Source of the DNA: Sipunculus nudus
Taxonomy: Eukaryota > Annelida > Sipuncula > Golfingiida > Sipunculidae
Reading direction: 5' to 3'
Length of the DNA: 64,000 bases
NCBI GenBank assembly: GCA_026874595.1
Contig: CM049318.1
Span: forward strand, 15,514,241 to 15,578,240
Part shown: positions 58,480-64,000 of the stretch, in pieces
Position numbering within the stretch: position 1 is the stretch's first letter
Layout of the letters: each line of letters begins with the position of its first letter
The notes under the pieces: generated by a model
What the model was told of the DNA's origin: nothing
The model's input: only the letters and a program-made list of their open reading frames with translations
Databases searched by the model: none
Position numbers and translations under genes: made by a program

Positions 58480-61400
58480 CTTCGTTTTGGCCTGGCAGTT
58501 AACGATATACAAATAGATCATACTTGGTTAATTATATCTTCGGCTTTATATTACTTTTTATTTTATTTTTTTTCACACAAAAAGGCCTGTAATTTTTCTG
58601 GCGGTCCTGTAAAACCAGTACACATGTCGGCAGCAGTGTCAATTGTTATAAGTCTGAGGGCAAGCATTTCAGTTCTTTTTTTTAACATTTGCATAAAATA
58701 TAATGAACAATGGAGGACTACTATTGGCGATTCCATTCCATATATCAGATATCAGCAGTCAAAGGTGTCTGTGAAAGGTGCATGGCATTATTGGGGTACT
58801 TCCAATATATGGTTTCATCTTTCAATTATAATCACTTTTTCATATATAAATGTATTTACATAAACATTTTATAAAATTGGGCGTTGACTATTATGAAAGA
58901 GTTCATTTATTTCCATTCTCCTTTTTCCTCTTCACTTGCAAAGAAAATCTTAAACTGCGCTTATATTCATTCAATTCATTCCAGCAGTCGCATACAACAT
59001 AAAATAAAATAGTCTGCAAATTTGTGTGAGATCAAGAACAAAGCTTTCAGGTTAATGCGAACCTGTGCAATGGAATATTCATCAGTTATTATGCTTCCAT
59101 GTATTATAGCATGCTTGACCATTATTGAAGTACATGATTACTTTTCAAATACATGTATGTTTGACATGTACATGCCTGCACTTGTAAAAGGCAAGTACTA
59201 AAACATTTTGAAGACTTTTTAGCCTATAACAAAACACAAAATCTATTCAATTTAGAGATACCTAGCTTGTTGTGCATGTTTCAGTGATATCGAGGCGAGG
59301 AATGAAAATAATAATAATGACATAAAAATCAAATATGCTAATATCTGGTTGAAAAGGTATAGTAAACTCCAGATCCTCCTTTAAAAAAAATATTTCCTCC
59401 CTACTAATGACTTTTTTGGGACCAATGTTAGCCCCAGCACAGAATATTTTTAAGGATGGTATAAATTTCAGTTTCAGACAGCTGGAATTTAGTCCGACCA
59501 TATAATACAAAAACACAGATGCTTTCAAAAATCTAAAATTTGAGAAGGATAATACAAAAAAGTCATTGGACTCATATAAAATAGATCAAAAGATCCAGAC
59601 GGCGAGCAACAGTTGATATAAAAAAATATAGCACATTAGGGTACGAAACGCCGTATGACAAAAATAAAACGCTATTAACATTAAAATAATGAATAAATAT
59701 AAATATCACTGCGTTTCTTATTTTTAAATAAAATAAAATTAAAATCATATTTTCCATCTATGATAATATTATTATACCATGACACAGCATTCTAGCCAGT
59801 AATATTCTCTATAAACAATACCCGAGTGGAAGAAACGTTTTCGTTTATAGTTTTTTTTTATATCTTGACTTGGACCATTTAACTTCGTATTTCTATACTT
59901 TGATTGATAGTTATTCACTTTCCCTCGTTGATATATCTGGTAGACATTCAGCAGCAGTCCTAAGTAAAAGCCTTTGGATTTAACAACATTATAAAAATCA
60001 TGTAGTTGAACTAAAAATCAGAATGCATTTATCACTGCGGCGTATGTCTCACGGTCAACGCAGAGTCTGTCGTACACAGGGAACAACAGTTACGCCGAGC
60101 ATGTATAACAAAGGATAGCGCCTGTGACAATCCATGCCCGTGTAAACCTCAGGGGCAGAACCAGAGAGGGTAATCGGGATTGTGTGCCTCCTCACAAACA
60201 GAGAAAACATTTGTTCTTTTCTACAGAGCTCCAAGCACATTTAAATATTAATTTCAGTTATATTAAAAAATATGATTAAATTATCGGTTACCGTATTATT
60301 AGAATTTAAATCACAGTTTTAAAAAGTTTTCGTTTTTTTTCATTGATCAGTCTCCATAACCCCCCCTCCCCCCCCCCCCCCTTAAACAGATCCTCCCCTG
60401 AGCTAATCCGGGGTTAACTGGTTCAAACCCAAGCCGTGTGGCCAATGGTCAGTATGGTCACCTCCATTTAATAGCAAGGGGTGATAGTGTTCCTCTTGAC
60501 AAAATTTAAATGTTTCTAATGGATTTCAAGAGAACTTTTAAAGAATACCATTGGTTTATTGAGAAAGTTAATCATAAAATTGTGAAGATCCCTCAATTAA
60601 TGTCCATTTTCATTGGTTGCCCGTGTACTCCACACCTTCCCACCCCCTGGATGACTACTCGGGTGTAAGAACAAACCCGTAACGGTCAAATTGCGTCACT
60701 CGTCTCGTATCGTTCATGTGGTCCGGAGGTTACAGCGTATAATATCAACCTGGGAATATCATTGGTACGTGATTTAATTTTTAAGTGGTTGATGTAGTTA
60801 TAATGACATGGTTTAAACCCGGTATTTAATACTGCTGGGTTTCATTGAATATTTTCGAAAATCCTGCAACTCTGAAGGCAATATCGCACGTTTGTACTCT
60901 CATGTACACCTATAATATATATGATAGAAAAAGTTCTCTGAGGCAAACAATGTCCAGGTATATACTTTGTTTTACATAAACCATTTTTTCTGAGGTAAAA
61001 TTATTTCCATGGAATTGACATGAAGCAACAGAAAGTCGTATAAAATTGTTCCAAATATATTGTCACATAATTGTTTGCTATTTGCACATGGTGTGTTCCG
61101 TCCCTATAATATACAGCGGCACCGGGAGGCTTACTACGTTGGTTAATGTGAGTGTAGTTTATTATTTAACTTACCATAGATCTTATGTCAAAATAAAAAG
61201 GTGGTTTCATTGTAAGGAGCGAGTATAGAATCCAGTACCACCAAAAGGTGCATATTCTGAACGCCTGGACTTTTCTGTCAGAAAACAAAACAAGAGTTTC
61301 AATAAAACTCCTTTTTGTTATGTTGTTCTTTTACCTGTTCAGCTAAAGAATTGTTATTATTCTTTTTCCCTTTTATCTTTTGAATTTTTTAAAAGAAAAT

Positions 61401-63560
61401 TTTTGATGAAATATAAAAAAAATCCCCTGAAAAAAATTAAAAACATTTCTGTATTAAATAGAAAACAAAACTCATTGTTTTGTTGAGTTGACGAATAAAT
61501 ATTTTGTTAAATAATTTAGAAAAAATAACGATCCCAAGAAAATATTAAAATATAAATACGAGTCCGATATAAAGGCTTAATTAGCAACATATGCGGCGCT
61601 CCTTGACTTATAGTTAATCCCTTTATATGTAAATATTTAATTTAAAATCTCAGTGTGCACAGATAATATTTATATCATGCTTTGCAATAGTAGGTCACTT
61701 ATGTTACTGTTAATCCAGTTCAGAATTTTACATTGTATTACAGTACTTAGGCCTACGCTATGGTAATTCCCCTTGTAATAATCTCCGCAAAACCTCCGGC
61801 CTTTCGCCTTTGCCCTCCGAGAATTCACTCACTTTTACTCATTATAAGTTTCGGAGACAGAAGTGTTGAAGTGTTCCCTCTCAGTCCACGTTATCTGCAT
61901 GCTGAGTCGTGAAGTCATGGCAATATATATAGAACAACCATGGCCAGACTGAGACCCTCCCGTAGACAAAGGTACCAAACTTATCATTTGGTCATAGCTG
62001 AAATCTGGAGCCCGATCCGTCGGTGAGTAGGCCCACTGCTTGGTCTGAAACGCGTTAACGTACGGACTTCATTCACGATGACTGTCTAATCAAATATATA
62101 ATGTATTATGTATATTCCACCTGCCGCTCGCTACGCTACGCTGCGAAAAGAATTGAAGTTGACTTATTATTCAATAAAAGTTGATGACTCTCATGAATTA
62201 TTGGATAAATAATAAATATGTTATGGGATCATGACTCAAATGAGCTTTCAGTAAAGAGCCCGGTCCCAAGGTCCCCAATGTGTAATTCTCAGTCTTGCAC
62301 CAAGGTAAAAATAGTACTAGTTCAGTTAATTAATGTCAATTCGGTGTGTCATGGAAAAATAAAAAAAAATCAATTTAATTGAAAAAAATTCATTTTAGTA
62401 ACATAACAATCTTTTAACAGTTTTTCTTGATCTACCACATTTTTTCTTGTTTAAAAATGAAAATTGAATATTTTATCTGATTAAGGAAAAAGGTAAAAAT
62501 TAAGTTTTAGCTTTGAACGAAATATTTTTTAGGAGAAAATAAAAAAAAGTATGTCTTGTTTCTAGTAAGTTGTAGATTTTTATTAGCCTGCTGAGATGTT
62601 TCTTCCTGTTACTGTTACTTGGTATTTAAAGAGGCTCCATCGAGGGCTTTACACACAGGACACGAATATAACCTAGTGTCCTGTACTCATTAAACATGAA
62701 AGATCCATGGGGACAATGTATCTACCTACATAACTATATGTTCAAAAGTTTTAAATCGGCCAAATAATGCGTGGTCTAAAATGCCTGTTTTGTCCTACAT
62801 GGCTTGCTGTTGTTTTCCTCAGCACATACTAACCCAGTTTAAAAATAAGGAAATTGCCGTTCAAAATGGTGAAGTTTATGGTGAATGTCAATAATCCTGT
62901 CATACACCAAGTTTCGTTTTTAACAAAAAAGTTGCAAAGTCATGACAAATATGTCAGATACATGGTTTTCTAGTGGAGTTAAATAAAATCAGACACCTTT
63001 GATAGTTATCTTTAATTCTAACTACAATTTGAGACTGATCTTTTAAAATATACATTTTCAAATAAAAAAAATGCATCAATATAAATAATAAATAAAAATA
63101 ACTGGGAAATTCCAAACTATGTAAGGTTACATTCAGTAAAAACTTGTATTAGATGTAAATGATCTGTACTTTATAGGTTTTAATATGAATTTGAAACGCC
63201 TTTTTAGTTTTTAAATGGGTGTTTACCAGAGAAGCTACCTAAACTTAATTCTGCTAACTTATATACTGATCACTGATCTTTACAGTATATGTTCAGGAAT
63301 GCTTAAAATTCAGTTAAAAAAAAAAAGACTCTCGTTCTCATCCACATGTTATATTGATGAAATTTGTCATGATTGGATTCAGTCTTCACATGTATGACCC
63401 ATCACTTAAGGAAGAAACTGGCAAATTTGGTGTCAGAAGGTCAAGATCACATCTCAATTTGGCTTTCAGATGATAAAAATTCCTGTTGTGATTAAAGGCG
63501 AAAATGTTGTGTAAGCTGAGTGTCTTGACCCATTAGTCACATGTTTCATTTTCACAGCTG
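58480..63560. other. Gene-free stretch
   Basis: AT-rich sequence with a poly(C) run near 60361-60381. The only item of note is a cysteine-bearing plus-strand frame at about 60040-60162 (DSACDNPCPCKPQG) that ends in a stop and has no good acceptor. A short inverted repeat, ACAGGACAC/GTGTCCTGT, lies near 62655-62685. Confidence 0.5.
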
Positions 63561-63570
63561 TTGGTTTAAG

Positions 63571-63611
63571 GTATTTAATGTGAAGAAGGACATTTAATGT
63601 GAAGAAGGACA
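63571..63611. repeat. Short direct repeat
   Basis: The ~20-base word ATTTAATGTGAAGAAGGAC occurs twice in succession. Confidence 0.9.
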
Positions 63612-63714
63612 GTTTAAAGAGTTTAATAAGACTGGTAGTGCTGGCAGAATCTCTTTTTCATTTTATTTTTCATATTTTAAGCTCATAAGTTTATTAATTA
63701 AGTGACCTGAACTA

Positions 63715-64000
63715 AAGTGATCACCCGTATGTCGTCCTTTGTTCATCTGGCTGTCTTGCAGTCTGTCTGGCTGTTACCAGGTCTCATTTTAGCTCTGCTG
63801 TAGTGATCAGTGATCACCCTAATAATGTCCTTTGTTCATCTGGCTGTCTTGCAGCCTGTGAGGCTGTTATTGGGTCACATTTTAGCTCTGCTATAGTGAT
63901 CAGTGATCACCCTAATGTTGTCCTTTGTTGATCTGGCTGTCTGTCAGGCTGTCTGGCTGTTACCAGGTCTCATTTTAGCTCAGCTATAGTGATCAGTGAT
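63715..64000. repeat. 93-bp tandem repeat, runs off the window
   Basis: The word TAGTGATCAGTGAT recurs at 63801, 63894 and 63987, giving an exact 93-bp period. Each unit also holds GTCCTTTGTT(C/G)ATCTGGCTGTC and CATTTTAGCTC. Three units are visible and the third is cut by the window edge. TGATCA palindromes mark each unit border. Since 93 is 31 codons, a long repetitive frame could be open beyond the edge, but none is a supported gene. Confidence 0.9.

Noticed and set aside
58264-58863. 199-codon plus-strand frame
   Set aside because: The first half is the modular repeat and the second half is AT-rich with a biased composition. There is no domain and no upstream gene structure.
60040-60240. 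Cysteine-rich frame (DSACDNPCPCKPQG) resembling a thrombospondin or EGF fragment
   Set aside because: It is too short, has no convincing acceptor, ends in a stop, and the opposite strand is equally open.
61900-62080. Short frame around ATGGCAATATATATAGAACAAC
   Set aside because: Stops occur within about 15 codons in every frame and no splice structure is visible.

Overview
The window is eukaryotic: introns with GT/AG borders, a tRNA-derived SINE family, LINE and Ty3/Gypsy debris, many (TA)n microsatellites, and no operon-like gene packing. A Toll-like receptor (TLR) relic, a secreted von Willebrand factor D (VWD) gene and the repeat content suggest an AT-rich marine invertebrate. A mollusc or another lophotrochozoan is my best guess; this is inference, because no housekeeping gene is present to fix the taxon. 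Most of the 64 kb is repeat-derived or non-coding.

Layout. 1-8.6 kb is satellite territory. It holds a ~119-bp tandem array (1-1659), a near-identical ~2.9-kb direct duplication (1088-3995 and 3995-6903), an inverted-repeat element (6689-7228) and a second tandem array (7240-8640). Both arrays are built around the core TTGCTAGCAA. 8.7-13.8 kb has no recognisable gene.

13.8-36 kb (possibly to 39.6 kb) is the one reasonably supported gene, on the + strand. It has a TATA/initiator pair and a short 5' UTR exon (inferred), a signal-peptide exon at 16001-16043, and three exons (33203-33444, 34313-34494, 35822-35902) encoding a VWD domain with a GLCGNFNGD motif split over a splice junction. The exon phases agree throughout. 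The ~17-kb intron after the signal-peptide exon is packed with decayed Ty3/Gypsy pieces, a minus-strand L1/Tx1-like LINE, a tRNA-headed dispersed repeat (one copy split by the LINE) and two SINE copies.

36-46 kb is mostly non-coding, with a possible LTR-like block (37352-38308), a SINE (41730-41995) and several unassigned open frames. 46.4-50.9 kb holds a TLR graveyard: a short relic at 46430-46870 and a nearly full-length pseudogene at 48680-50844 with leucine-rich repeats, a transmembrane segment and a TIR domain, broken by stops, frame changes and an internal TIR deletion. A LINE C-terminal relic lies between them.

52-58.5 kb contains two notable repeat systems. One is a 1.35-kb foldback-like element with ~230-bp inverted arms around a 20-bp minisatellite (52418-53765). 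The other is two copies of a modular element built on the palindrome GGTGGCGCCACC (54828-56266, 57510-58472). 58.5-63.7 kb shows no gene. A 93-bp tandem repeat starts near 63.7 kb and runs off the window.
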